Source of the DNA: G963665815 sp942492065
Lineage (GTDB): Bacteria > Cloacimonadota > Cloacimonadia > Cloacimonadales > JAIOQZ01
Direction of reading: 5' to 3'
DNA: 64,000 nt
Assembly: GCA_942492065.1 (NCBI GenBank)
Contig: CALODV010000013.1
Location: 496,001 to 560,000 of the forward strand
Positions 10,101 to 18,456 of this stretch are shown piece after piece. A program made the position numbers and the translations under genes. Position 1 is the stretch's first letter. The number at the start of each line of letters is the position of its first letter. Below the pieces are notes generated by a model. The model did not search any database and was not told the origin of the DNA. It worked only from the letters and a program-made list of their open reading frames with translations.

Positions 10101-12169
10101 AGACTGAAACCTAATTCGTCGGCATTATTCCAGTTATTAAACACATAACTGAAGAAGTCTTTTAAAGCCTGAGCAGACTCAATACCGTGATTAAATTCGT
10201 CATATATATCCTGAACACTAACAACCTCAACCTCGATGTCATAGCCGTAGACACTCATATCGTATTGTTCCCAAGTGTCGTGTAATAGTTTTGTCCCATC
10301 ACAGTCAATCAGACTTTCACCTGTTATGATTATGTAGTTGGCATTATTTTCTTCAGATTTAAGATTAGAAGGATAGTTATATCTAACATTAACAGGACGC
10401 TTTTTATTTGCCTCTGTTACTGCGTAATAGTTTACATCATCAGAAAGGACATCATCCTGAAACTGTACTTCAAATACTGTATCATTTTCTGCCGGTATTA
10501 TTTCAATATTCTCCATTATCGAAGAACCAAGCTTATACACAGATACATCTTCTGAACTGAAATACTGTAAATCAAACTGATATAAACCGGTTGGTCTGTT
10601 AGAAGGCTTAGTGAATTTTATATAATCTTCATCAGTCTTGTACATTCTCCAGTAATCAAGTTCAAAATAGTCAAGCAGAACTTGTTCTTCACTGACATCC
10701 TCAACTCCCGGAAGACTTATATAAAGGTTATTAGTTCCATGATTCAGATATGTATTTGATAAATATGTATCATTTTCAAAAACTCTTTCATATTGCTGAT
10801 ACCATTCTTCACTTCCAATAAGAGTAGAATTAATTCTGACAACTGCATGGTGATCTGGATGCCCCACACTATTGTGAGTTGCACCGAATAGCACAACTTT
10901 TGCATCAAAATATCTTGTGCCAGCTTCATAAGGATATTGCAGATCAAACGGTATAGTTAGCAAATTAGGAGCAGTTATGGATGACCAGAAAAATCTGTCT
11001 TCTCTATTGTTCTGCTGACTGTATCCCAGCTTTTGATATTGCAGCTGCTTTTCATAGTGAACTGTCTGCCTGAAAGCTCTTGGAGAGATATAGTCAGAAG
11101 GATTCGTAACCTGAAGACCACCGTTTTCAACAGCCATTCTGGCACCATAATATGGTACAACCTTCAGAGTATAAACATTCTCATATGTATAATCATCATA
11201 ATAACAGGTTTCACCACGATGGAATTCACCGTAAAACTCGAAATACTCTCCCCTTGAAAATTGTCCGTCCAGTTCTCCCGGAAAGTGAATCGGAACTATA
11301 CCATTCTCATCATAAAGCTCAAGATTACGGGGATCAATATTAGACCAGTCAAACACACTGCCTCCCATAAAGCCTTCTTTTATGCTCAGAGAATCAACGA
11401 GGTCCTGATAAAACACTTTATATATCCCGTCACTGTTTACAATAATCTGAATTTCCTGAATATCATTTGATCTTGCAGCTGACCTTGTATGATTATTTTG
11501 ATTAATATTTTCAATAGGTTTCATCCAGTTCCGAGAAATATCACCATTAACCGCCAGGCCACTAATCATATCAATACCAGGTATATTGTTGCTTCTCAAT
11601 GTGTTGGAAACTGTTTTAGTACCTGAAATATTAACTTGAATATCCATAGTTGTGGTAATTTCCAGTCTTCTTGAGAGTGGATTATAGCGGAAAGGATTAA
11701 TTCTTAACGTCCCGAATTTCCAGTTTCTGTATAACGCTGTACCGGCATTTACAACTGACTGAGCAGGAATGAACTTTGATGTTGAATACACAGCATTGTC
11801 TATGTAGAAAACCTTGTTATAAGAGTCATCTGTTGGCACTATTTTTTCTTGTGGAATGACTTTGATATTATCTGAATATTCTCTCTGAGAATTTAAAATT
11901 GAAATATGCATTTCTCCATCTGAGGGTAAACCAATTACTTCCGAAAAAAATGGTAGTACAGGGGTCCCTTCTGCAGCTTCAGAAATAGCATCTTCACATT
12001 CAATTACATCGTATTGACGACCTTCTTTCCGTACTGAAGTTATGGAATAGTCCGGCAAAGTGAATCTCAAAGTTACTGCATCTTCTGTTTGATTCAATAC
12101 TTCGATATTATCGGCAAAAATCAATCCTGAAAAGACTAATATTAATGTCAGGATCACTGTATATTTCAT
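7154..12169 (-). CDS. porU: PorU: type IX secretion sortase, C25 gingipain-like peptidase
   Basis: 1671 residues with a signal peptide (first ~19). After a beta-rich N-terminal region there is a C25 peptidase domain (about 600-1000). The catalytic pair is intact: His854 in FMGHGGGQTW and Cys887 in SSMSCYGSS. Further on are CARDB/immunoglobulin-like domains. The C terminus is a sorting or FlgD-like domain (YPNPV, DYVSIRVYTVSGRLVKSF, ANGVYFYRV). PorU removes the C-terminal signal of T9SS cargo and attaches anionic LPS in Bacteroidetes. It is longer than Porphyromonas PorU, and its own C-terminal domain resembles that of its likely cargo. It is followed 9 bases later by porV. The large C-terminal-domain proteins elsewhere in this window are probable substrates. 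Confidence 0.88.
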   Translation of the reverse strand: MKYTVILTLILVFSGLIFADNIEVLNQTEDAVTLRFTLPDYSITSVRKEGRQYDVIECEDAISEAAEGTPVLPFFSEVIGLPSDGEMHISILNSQREYSDNIKVIPQEKIVPTDDSYNKVFYIDNAVYSTSKFIPAQSVVNAGTALYRNWKFGTLRINPFRYNPLSRRLEITTTMDIQVNISGTKTVSNTLRSNNIPGIDMISGLAVNGDISRNWMKPIENINQNNHTRSAARSNDIQEIQIIVNSDGIYKVFYQDLVDSLSIKEGFMGGSVFDWSNIDPRNLELYDENGIVPIHFPGELDGQFSRGEYFEFYGEFHRGETCYYDDYTYENVYTLKVVPYYGARMAVENGGLQVTNPSDYISPRAFRQTVHYEKQLQYQKLGYSQQNNREDRFFWSSITAPNLLTIPFDLQYPYEAGTRYFDAKVVLFGATHNSVGHPDHHAVVRINSTLIGSEEWYQQYERVFENDTYLSNTYLNHGTNNLYISLPGVEDVSEEQVLLDYFELDYWRMYKTDEDYIKFTKPSNRPTGLYQFDLQYFSSEDVSVYKLGSSIMENIEIIPAENDTVFEVQFQDDVLSDDVNYYAVTEANKKRPVNVRYNYPSNLKSEENNANYIIITGESLIDCDGTKLLHDTWEQYDMSVYGYDIEVEVVSVQDIYDEFNHGIESAQALKDFFSYVFNNWNNADELGFSLFTHALLLGEGIYDQSDYSLNRKYDIVPPIYVWTDKHGATPSDNAYACVIGSDIVPDFSIGRLNVYTEDHVEAVARKTLRFITEPQTQDLWTNHVVLCAGGKADDTDDLFSRQSESLRKGFIDASFDVNRVYIKTITVPDVYRGNTSTLLENINNGALFVQFMGHGGGQTWDDNDLLNIDHIESFTNNIYPFVSSMSCYGSSFDSPGITSSMGEALTVHSNGGAIAHVGFSGLGYEKGDEYFARYMFDALFYRNLGNVGSIVDFAKTKISLRGTNSYTPLSEGCILHGDPMIKFTLPERNINIEISDFTPEEGDTITVSATFPSNVVGARVNVCAENELPLSNFYEVSTPNGILSYQYIVPTNFSEDDYLRQVRVIGYSYDNLYSGYSEFFVGDETVFDSRVEPPTFSVYDSLYISAQVAFENGFQEIYVITEYDSSYTSGESTIVVTNTLEEINMEYSSEDGRYRSERPLRVLRYDTEVKYHFRVVKSNGTEVNFWNENRIFEVNCADLMILAVEVITMNEKPALKVQMKNQGKLASEATRMLIEVRNSDGLHQINVDDIPPLQVNQIYIRTIDLSGITSEGNIVVEVNPDQTFIETEYDKNDFTLNFDMNLFWADEEGATVLSPDGNISCTIPSGIFERDAMGSVSRRFIQESINQEDIESIVMGGDNTSIAYEVFMIDEEFYADSLKTVPNNGSMSLSFTLDPTDSLTALGIVDNKVAVYRWEDDFEKWIFQGGLLSRDGSKITKEVTKFGTYAVFINNDREKPVVKANVENQEFTHGGYISGTGIISFVLSDGNGIDVFDNRIRMFLNGDKIDNNDYTIAASKGNLTHIPLKYKLNLDKGEYNLIVDCQDVNGNFSEHKIQFIVNNHFDVINVGNYPNPVITKTYESENSGRTRFTYVLTDDADYVSIRVYTVSGRLVKSFNDIPSAVGYHEYPRTIKGWDCRDEHGRELANGVYFYRVTARKGGKTIKKTEKMAILK

Positions 12170-12179
12170 TTAAACCTCA

Positions 12180-13427
12180 TTATCTGGTTTTCTTGGCAAT
12201 ATCATTTCTGTATTGCATATTATTAAAACTTATTTGATCAATTATTTTGTAAGCCTTGTCACGAGCTTCTTCAATTTTTTCTTTTACGGCTACCGCCATC
12301 AGCACACGTCCGCCACTTGTCAGCAACCTATCTGCATCAGCTTTCACACCCGCATAATATATAAACTCATTATTCTGATTCAGCTCAGGGATTGTAATCT
12401 GCATTCCCTTCTTGTACGCTTCCGGATAACCACCGGATGCGGCTACGACCGTAACAGCACATTCACCCCATTCAAGTTCAATGTCTTTAATATTCTTTTC
12501 AGTCAGTGCTTTACAGACTTTTCCGAAATCAGTTTTTAACAATGGTAATACTACTTCAGTTTCAGGATCACCAAAACGACAATTAAATTCAATAACTTTA
12601 GGTCCCTTTTTTGTAATCATTAACCCTGCATACAAAACACCGGTATAAACAATGTCTTCTTCTTTCATTCCGGCAAAAATTCTATCAAAAATTTCCGTAT
12701 TTACAAATTCTCTATATTGTTCGGCTTCCACTACAGGGGCATAAGCTCCCATCCCACCGGTGTTAGGACCATGTCCTCCGTCAAAAGCTCTTTTAAAATC
12801 CTGAGAGAAAACTGTTGTAACATAGTTATCACCATCTGATATTGCAAAAATTGAGGTCTCCCAACCTTCCAGATATTCTTCAATAACAACAGAACTTCCG
12901 GAAGCTCCAAATTTCATATCTGTCATCATAGTTTTGAGAGCATCTTCAGCTTCACTTCTGGTTTCAGCAATTATTACACCTTTTCCTGCTGCAAGACCAT
13001 CAGCCTTAATTACAACAGGCAGATCAAAATCATTCAGACCCTCGCATGCTGCCGCATAGCTGTCAAATACACCGTATTCTGCTGTAGGAACACCGTATTT
13101 CTTCATCATGTTTTTTGACCAAATCTTAGAGCTTTCTATCTGTGATCCTGCCTGATCGGGCCCTATCACTGCAATCTGTCTGCTTCGCATAAAATCAACA
13201 ATTCCCTCAGCCAGAGGTTGCTCAGGTCCAACAAATACAAAATCAATGCTGTTCGCCTTCACAAATTCCGCCATAGACTCGAAATCTGATAATGAGACAG
13301 TTTCTGCAACATTTAACATTCCCGGATTACCCGGAGTAACATATACTTTATCAATTATTGAACTCTTATTGAGTGCATCCGCTATAGCGTGCTCACGACC
13401 ACCACTGCCGATAACTAAAGTTTTCAC
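12180..13427 (-). CDS. purD: Phosphoribosylamine-glycine ligase
   Basis: 415 residues, normal for PurD, the ATP-grasp enzyme joining phosphoribosylamine and glycine in purine synthesis. Signatures: N-terminal VIGSGGREHAIADAL, the ATP-grasp segment LPVVIKADGLAAGKGV, and the family pattern GPNTGGMGAYAPV, with EFNCRFGDPETEVVLP near the metal site. The start is a GTG sharing one base with the cinA stop (TAGTG), so translation is coupled. Ten bases separate it from porU. The last ~20 residues are less conserved. Confidence 0.97.
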   Translation of the reverse strand: MKTLVIGSGGREHAIADALNKSSIIDKVYVTPGNPGMLNVAETVSLSDFESMAEFVKANSIDFVFVGPEQPLAEGIVDFMRSRQIAVIGPDQAGSQIESSKIWSKNMMKKYGVPTAEYGVFDSYAAACEGLNDFDLPVVIKADGLAAGKGVIIAETRSEAEDALKTMMTDMKFGASGSSVVIEEYLEGWETSIFAISDGDNYVTTVFSQDFKRAFDGGHGPNTGGMGAYAPVVEAEQYREFVNTEIFDRIFAGMKEEDIVYTGVLYAGLMITKKGPKVIEFNCRFGDPETEVVLPLLKTDFGKVCKALTEKNIKDIELEWGECAVTVVAASGGYPEAYKKGMQITIPELNQNNEFIYYAGVKADADRLLTSGGRVLMAVAVKEKIEEARDKAYKIIDQISFNNMQYRNDIAKKTR

Positions 13428-14635
13428 TATTTCTTTAACTCCCTGATTATTGTCAGAATCATTCTGTCTGCTGCCTTGCTTCGAATCATGCTTCTGTTAC
13501 CGAACAGATTATATTTTACAGAAAAAGTTGTGTTCACATCAGAATATCCAATAAACACTGTACCAACAGGTTTATTATCCGAACCTCCGTCAGGCCCGGC
13601 AATTCCGGTTACACTTACTCCGATATCTGCATTCAAGGCTTTCCTTACTCCGTCAGCCATTTGCTCTGCTGTTTGAGAACTAACAGCTCCATACTCTTTA
13701 AGAGTTTCCGGGTTCACATTCAGCATACTGATCTTCACTTCATTCGCATAAGCAGTCACTCCGCCTTTAAAAAAAGCAGAAGCTCCCGGCTCATCAGTAA
13801 TCATTTTCTGAAGTAACCCACCTGTACAAGATTCAGCTACTGAGATCGTAAATTCTCTTTCGCTGATAATTTTAAACAATGTTTGTACAAGTGTAACATC
13901 ATCGTAACCCCAAACAAATTTATGCAACCTTTTTATCACTTTTTTTTCAATTGCCTTAATTCCAACCTTATTCTGACCGTATAACCTGATCGTCACCTTA
14001 CCTGCCGATGGCAAGAATGCAACATTCATATTATCAGGAACTTCCATATCCTGAAGACGCTCAGCAATCTCTGATTCCGGTATCTCAGCTGTGTGAATTT
14101 CCCTGAGAAAAAAATCAGTGGAATAATCAGACATAATCGGTAATAATGAATTGTTTATTATATATTCCATCTCTCGCGGAACACCGGGCATTGCGACAAA
14201 TATTTTTTTATCAAATCTATACATTAACCCCGGAGCAGTCCCAATTGCATTATCCAAAAGTTCAAAACCTTCCGGATACAATGCCTGACCTTTATTTGTT
14301 TCAGGAACTTCAATTCCCCTACCTTTGAATATTTCTGCAATTCGTTCCCATTGATCGTCTGAAAAGATGAGTTTTTTGCCAAAAGCTTCAGCAATTGCAT
14401 TTTTACTTATATCATCAGTTGTAGGACCGAGTCCTCCGGTAGTAATAAGTAAATCACACCCGTCGAACTCGGTTAAAATTGTATTTTTTATTGTATCAAA
14501 TTCATCTCTTATTACCAGGTTCTTTGTAACCTGAATACCCAGAGAAGATAACTGCCTGCCTATGAAAGTCAAATTGGTATTAATTGTCTTACCAATGAGT
14601 ATCTCATTACCAATAGAAATAACTTTTGCAATCAA
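13427..14635 (-). CDS. cinA: CinA-family protein (MoCF domain plus NMN amidohydrolase domain)
   Basis: 402 residues, the two-domain form. The N-terminal MoCF/COG1058 domain (about 1-250) starts AKVISIGNEILIGKTINTN and has TTGGLGPTTDD; it is associated with ADP-ribose pyrophosphatase activity. The C-terminal domain (about 255-400) has VAESCTGGLLQKMIT and GVSVTGIAGPDGG, typical of nicotinamide mononucleotide deamidase (PncC). It salvages pyridine nucleotides. The start is a TTG, preceded by AAGGA lying over the stop of the S4 gene, so initiation is probably coupled. Confidence 0.95.
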   Translation of the reverse strand: MIAKVISIGNEILIGKTINTNLTFIGRQLSSLGIQVTKNLVIRDEFDTIKNTILTEFDGCDLLITTGGLGPTTDDISKNAIAEAFGKKLIFSDDQWERIAEIFKGRGIEVPETNKGQALYPEGFELLDNAIGTAPGLMYRFDKKIFVAMPGVPREMEYIINNSLLPIMSDYSTDFFLREIHTAEIPESEIAERLQDMEVPDNMNVAFLPSAGKVTIRLYGQNKVGIKAIEKKVIKRLHKFVWGYDDVTLVQTLFKIISEREFTISVAESCTGGLLQKMITDEPGASAFFKGGVTAYANEVKISMLNVNPETLKEYGAVSSQTAEQMADGVRKALNADIGVSVTGIAGPDGGSDNKPVGTVFIGYSDVNTTFSVKYNLFGNRSMIRSKAADRMILTIIRELKK

Positions 14636-14637
14636 TA

Positions 14638-14964
14638 TTATTCCTTGTTGTTCTTTTTATTTACCTTGAATTCTGTCCAGCTGGGTAGAGATTCCCCATG
14701 TTTTATCACACCAGATGCGTTCTTCCTAATCCGTTGAATCTTAGCTTCTTTAGAACCTACAATCTTAATATGATAATCACGAAAGCTGACAATATCTCCT
14801 TCAACCAGCATTTTCCGTCTTTTTGTCTCTACAGATCCATTTACAGAAATATATGCTCTGTTGATTCGATCTTTAATCTCTTCATAATCTTCAAATATAC
14901 CGGCAGCTTTCAATAGCTGATCAAGATAAATGAACGTTGATTCCTGTTTTAACCAGAACTTCAT
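14638..14964 (-). CDS. S4-domain RNA-binding protein
   Basis: 108 residues. An S4 domain covers about 12-72: YLDQLLKAAGIFEDYEEIKD, AYISVNGSVETKRR and VEGDIVSFRDYHI. The ETKRRKML element resembles the YbcJ/RlbA-type family of small S4 proteins, which bind structured or ribosomal RNA. The tail is basic (lysine-rich). It sits 2 bases after proS and 2 bases before cinA. The exact RNA target cannot be told from sequence. Confidence 0.82.
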   Translation of the reverse strand: MKFWLKQESTFIYLDQLLKAAGIFEDYEEIKDRINRAYISVNGSVETKRRKMLVEGDIVSFRDYHIKIVGSKEAKIQRIRKNASGVIKHGESLPSWTEFKVNKKNNKE

Positions 14965-14966
14965 AA

Positions 14967-16490
14967 TTAGTAACTCTTTGCAAACAATACACGTTCTTTA
15001 CTCTCACCATCACAACAGATGCATTTACCGTCCACTTTTTCATTTTCAAGCGGGATACAGCGAATAGTAACTTTGAGATCATTCTTGATCTTCTCTTCAC
15101 AATCAGCTGAACCACACCAATGGGAGTAAACAAATCCACCATGAATTTCTGGGTTATCCTCATTTTCAGGAGTAAAGAAACTGTAGAATTTTTCCTTATC
15201 ATCTATTATGACAGATTTATCTTTTCTGAAGTCAAGAGCTCTGTCATACAAATTTTTCTGAATATCATCCAGTATCGTGCATACTGAATCCACAAATTCA
15301 TCTACGTTATATGCTTTTTTATCTTTAGGACCTAAATCTCTTCTACCAAGGAAAACAGAATTATTCTTAATATCTCGAGGCCCAATCTCAATTCTTATTG
15401 GCATACCTTTTTTAATCCAATACCATGACTTTTCACTTCCGGTAACGTCTCTGTCATCAACTCTGACAATTAGCTTTTTACCATGATAGCGAATCTCTTT
15501 CAGTCTGCTGTTGAGATTATCAATAAACTCATCAACCATTTTCCTGTCTTCATCGGTTTTTGAAAATGGAATAATAGCTATATGGGCTGGTGCTATTCTT
15601 GGTGGAATAACAAAACCGTTATCATCACTGTGTGTCATCAGAAGCGCACCAATAAGTCTGGTTGAAACACCCCAGGATGTTGTCCAGGCATACTCTTCTT
15701 TACCTTCTTTGCTCAGATATTTGATATCAAACACTTTAGCAAAGTTCTGCCCCAGAAAGTGTGAAGTTCCTGCCTGCAGGGCTTTGTTGTCCTGCATGAT
15801 AGCTTCCACACAATATGTATCAAGAGCACCCGGGAATTTTTCGGATTCTGTTTTACGCCCTTTAATAACAGGAACAGCCAGGTGGTTTTCCAGAAAATCT
15901 GCATAGACATTCAGCATTTTAAATGTTTCATCTACTGCTTCCTGTTCAGTTTCATGAGCTGTGTGACCTTCCTGCCACAAAAACTCAGAAGTACGCAAAA
16001 ACAACCTTGTACGCATTTCCCAACGGACGACATTAGCCCACTGGTTGATCAGTAATGGTAAATCTCTGTAGGAGTTAACCCATTTACTGAAAGATGCCCC
16101 AATGATAGTTTCACTGGTAGGTCTTATAATTAAGGGCTCTGTTAATGGGCTGGCAGTTTTTAGTCCACCATTGCCATCGTCTTCCAGCCTTGAATGTGTT
16201 ACAACAGCACATTCCTTAGCAAAACCTTCCACATGCTCAGCTTCTTTTTCGAAATAACTCTTTGGAATAAAGAGTGGGAAGTAGGCGTTCACATGTCCTG
16301 TTTCCTTAAACATATCATCTAATGCTCTCTGCATATTCTCCCAGATAGCATATCCCCATGGTTTAATGACCATGCAGCCTCTGACATCACTATTTTCTGC
16401 TAGCTCTGCAGCCTTAATGACATTCAGATACCATTGTGGATAGTTTTCACTTCTTGTAGGCTCTATCGCTGTTCTATTTTTTTTTGCCAT
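14967..16490 (-). CDS. proS: Prolyl-tRNA synthetase, type 3 (archaeal/eukaryotic-like)
   Basis: 507 residues. Class II motifs are visible: motif 1 region PWGYAIWENMQRALDDMF, motif 2 RPTSETIIGASFSKWV with RWEMRTRLFLRTSEFLWQEGH, and motif 3 SWGVSTRLIGALLMTHSDD. The anticodon-binding domain follows. The C-terminal Cys-containing segment (HWCGSADCEEKI, KCICCDG) fits the zinc-binding C-terminal domain of type 3 enzymes. There is no INS editing domain between motifs 2 and 3, so it is not the E. coli type. It charges tRNA-Pro. The hisS stop overlaps its ribosome binding site, with zero spacing. Confidence 0.96.
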   Translation of the reverse strand: MAKKNRTAIEPTRSENYPQWYLNVIKAAELAENSDVRGCMVIKPWGYAIWENMQRALDDMFKETGHVNAYFPLFIPKSYFEKEAEHVEGFAKECAVVTHSRLEDDGNGGLKTASPLTEPLIIRPTSETIIGASFSKWVNSYRDLPLLINQWANVVRWEMRTRLFLRTSEFLWQEGHTAHETEQEAVDETFKMLNVYADFLENHLAVPVIKGRKTESEKFPGALDTYCVEAIMQDNKALQAGTSHFLGQNFAKVFDIKYLSKEGKEEYAWTTSWGVSTRLIGALLMTHSDDNGFVIPPRIAPAHIAIIPFSKTDEDRKMVDEFIDNLNSRLKEIRYHGKKLIVRVDDRDVTGSEKSWYWIKKGMPIRIEIGPRDIKNNSVFLGRRDLGPKDKKAYNVDEFVDSVCTILDDIQKNLYDRALDFRKDKSVIIDDKEKFYSFFTPENEDNPEIHGGFVYSHWCGSADCEEKIKNDLKVTIRCIPLENEKVDGKCICCDGESKERVLFAKSY

Positions 16491-17795
16491 TTATTTCTCC
16501 TGTAAAGCGGCCAATTCAGCCATTAATTCAGCAAAACTCTTACTATTCAAATCCCTTATCTCATCAAGCTTTATCTGTTTCTGAGTTCTGCACTTCATAT
16601 TTTTCACATTGACAGCATTATTTTCGATTTCTTCATCTCCGATAATAATTACACATTGCGCACCGGATTTGTCTGCTGCCTTCATCTGTGCTTTCATTGA
16701 TGTTTTATCTATATCATAACTTACATGTAACCCGTTGTTTCTTAGACTCATAATAAATCCAGGCATAAGGTTCTGAGCCTTTTCACCAAGATCAACCATA
16801 TACACATCCGGTAAGTTTTCGAAAGGCATTTCCAGATTCGCTTCTTCAATTGCAATCAAGAGCCTTTCAAATCCTCCTGCGAAACCGATTCCAGGTTGAG
16901 GTTTTCCACCTACCTGCTCAGTCAGACTATTGTAACGTCCACCACCAAGCAGAGCGTTCTGAGTTTTCAGTCCATTATTTATAATTTCAAATGCAGTTCC
17001 TGTATAATAATCAAGACCTCTTACAATACGAGGATTCACTTTAAAAGGAACGTTCATCTGAGAAAGATAGCCTTGAACCTTCTCAAAGTGTGTCCTGCAT
17101 TCATCATCCAGGTAATCTGTAATAATCGGTGCATCTGCTCCGATATCCTTACATGTTTTAACCTTACAGTCAAGAAGTCTCTTAGGATTCTTGTACATTC
17201 TCTTCTGACAATCAGGACATAATTTTTCTGTGTATTGCTCGAAGTATTCGACCAGAGCTTTATCATAGTCTTTTGAGCAGACAGGACAACCAATATTGTT
17301 AATTTCAAGATCGAAATTGCTCAGTCCCAGATTTTTCAGAAATGAGTAAGCCATAGCTATTACTTCCGCATCAATATATGGATTATTCGAGCCAATTGCT
17401 TCTACTCCGTATTGATAGAATTGTCTGTATCGTCCCTTCTGAGGTCTGTCATAGCGGAACATCGGTCCATGATACATAAGCTTAACCACTGAATTCCCGA
17501 TTCCCAGGTTATTTTCAACATAACTACGGACAACTGGAGCAGTTCCTTCAGGTCTGAGAGCAAACATTCTGCCCTTTTTATCCTGAAATTTATACATTTC
17601 CTTTTCAACAATATCAGATGTATCCCCGACGCTTCTTTCGAATAAGTCAGATTTTTCAAAAATTGGTGTTACAATCAGCTTATAGTCATAAGATAATGCC
17701 AGTTTCTTGAACATGTTTTCCAGATATATCCATTTGTCTGATACATCCGGCAGAATATCGTATGTACCTCTAGGTACTTTATATTTTGCAGCCAA
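16491..17795 (-). CDS. hisS: Histidyl-tRNA synthetase
   Basis: 434 residues, class II synthetase. Motif 1 lies near RGTYDILPDVSDKW, motif 2 in FALRPEGTAPVVRSYVEN and MYHGPMFRYDRPQKGRYRQFYQYGVEAIG. The histidine-binding signatures VRGLDYYTGTAFEI and GGGRYNSL are present, then the anticodon-binding domain (about 330-420). The only start in the right place is a TTG, with a GGAG ribosome binding site 6 bases upstream. It begins 18 bases after the SRP RNA, which may share its transcript. Confidence 0.97.
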   Translation of the reverse strand: MAAKYKVPRGTYDILPDVSDKWIYLENMFKKLALSYDYKLIVTPIFEKSDLFERSVGDTSDIVEKEMYKFQDKKGRMFALRPEGTAPVVRSYVENNLGIGNSVVKLMYHGPMFRYDRPQKGRYRQFYQYGVEAIGSNNPYIDAEVIAMAYSFLKNLGLSNFDLEINNIGCPVCSKDYDKALVEYFEQYTEKLCPDCQKRMYKNPKRLLDCKVKTCKDIGADAPIITDYLDDECRTHFEKVQGYLSQMNVPFKVNPRIVRGLDYYTGTAFEIINNGLKTQNALLGGGRYNSLTEQVGGKPQPGIGFAGGFERLLIAIEEANLEMPFENLPDVYMVDLGEKAQNLMPGFIMSLRNNGLHVSYDIDKTSMKAQMKAADKSGAQCVIIIGDEEIENNAVNVKNMKCRTQKQIKLDEIRDLNSKSFAELMAELAALQEK

Positions 17796-17812
17796 AATTT
17801 CTCCAGAATAAA

Positions 17813-18073
17813 GTGTGCACCCGCAGTTGATACTTATTCGGATCTCAAAACAGCAGTTAGCTCAAACCAAGTAGACCAACGGCACATCACGAAGTCTGCT
17901 TAATGCTGCTTCCTTCCAGACCTGACATGGTTCACAGCACGTGATTGCGCTGGGCTTGATTCTCAACACCACTTTCTGCTAAGTGATCAAAAATCAGCAT
18001 TCTAGTGCGGGAATTCAGTCCCTCTATAGCGGATTGAGGGTACAGGGCACCGCTAGCTCCCCACCTAGCACAC
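17813..18073 (-). ncRNA. ffs: Signal recognition particle RNA, bacterial long (Alu-containing) form
   Basis: On the minus strand the conserved SRP apical loop is explicit: GTCAGGTCTGGAAGGAAGCA, the Ffh-binding asymmetric loop and GGAA tetraloop region. The 5' part (GTGCTAGGTGGGGAGCTAGC then GGTGCCCTGTACCC and TGAATTCCCGC) matches the Alu domain of the ~260-270 nt bacterial large SRP RNA. The ends pair (GTGTGC at 18073 with GCACAC at 17813), giving about 261 nt. A perfect TTGACA lies at 18121-18126, but no well-spaced -10 fits it; TATAAG at 18085-18090 is nearer. The ends are inferred from the terminal helix. Confidence 0.94.
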
Positions 18074-18104
18074 TAAAAAAATTTCTTATAAAAGTGTAAG
18101 AAAT
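18074..18104 (-). terminator. Intrinsic terminator after the small acidic protein gene
   Basis: On the minus strand an 8-bp perfect stem (ATTTCTTA / TAAGAAAT, 8-base loop) is followed directly by seven T residues. It ends right at the 5' end of the SRP RNA, so it separates the pgs-region transcript from ffs. Confidence 0.6.
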
Positions 18105-18129
18105 CTCAGCTTTATAAAATTGTCAACCC

Positions 18130-18441
18130 CTATTCATCTGTCATATATTTTTTTAATGAAGATAAATCGAGATCATCGTCATCGTCGTCATAATCATCGT
18201 CATCCTCACCGGTTACCCAGTCAGGACAAAACATAATATCATGCTTATAATCCCATCCGTCGACGTTCTTTAATCCGAACCTCTGAAGAAGTGATTCTTC
18301 CCAGAGAGAGTAATAAACATTGTCTTCATCTGATTTATATACAAGCACAGGGTGGCTGAATTTTCTTAACTCATAATGTTCGTCTTCAAGTAAATCAAAA
18401 AATTCTCGGATCTTGTCTCGATCCTTTTCGAAATTCATCAT
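18130..18441 (-). CDS. Small acidic protein of unknown function
   Basis: 103 residues, not recognised. It begins MMNFEKDRDKIREFFDLLED and has a patterned middle (FSHPVLVYKSDEDNVYYSLW) that looks like a small folded domain. It then has an almost pure aspartate stretch (about 80-92) and ends SSLKKYMTDE. There is no signal peptide, so it is likely cytoplasmic. It is the last gene of the pgs-barrel cluster, 15 bases after the barrel gene, and an intrinsic terminator follows. Composition and context support a real gene, but no function can be named. Confidence 0.65.
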   Translation of the reverse strand: MMNFEKDRDKIREFFDLLEDEHYELRKFSHPVLVYKSDEDNVYYSLWEESLLQRFGLKNVDGWDYKHDIMFCPDWVTGEDDDDYDDDDDDLDLSSLKKYMTDE

Positions 18442-18456
18442 ACAAACCTCTTAAAA

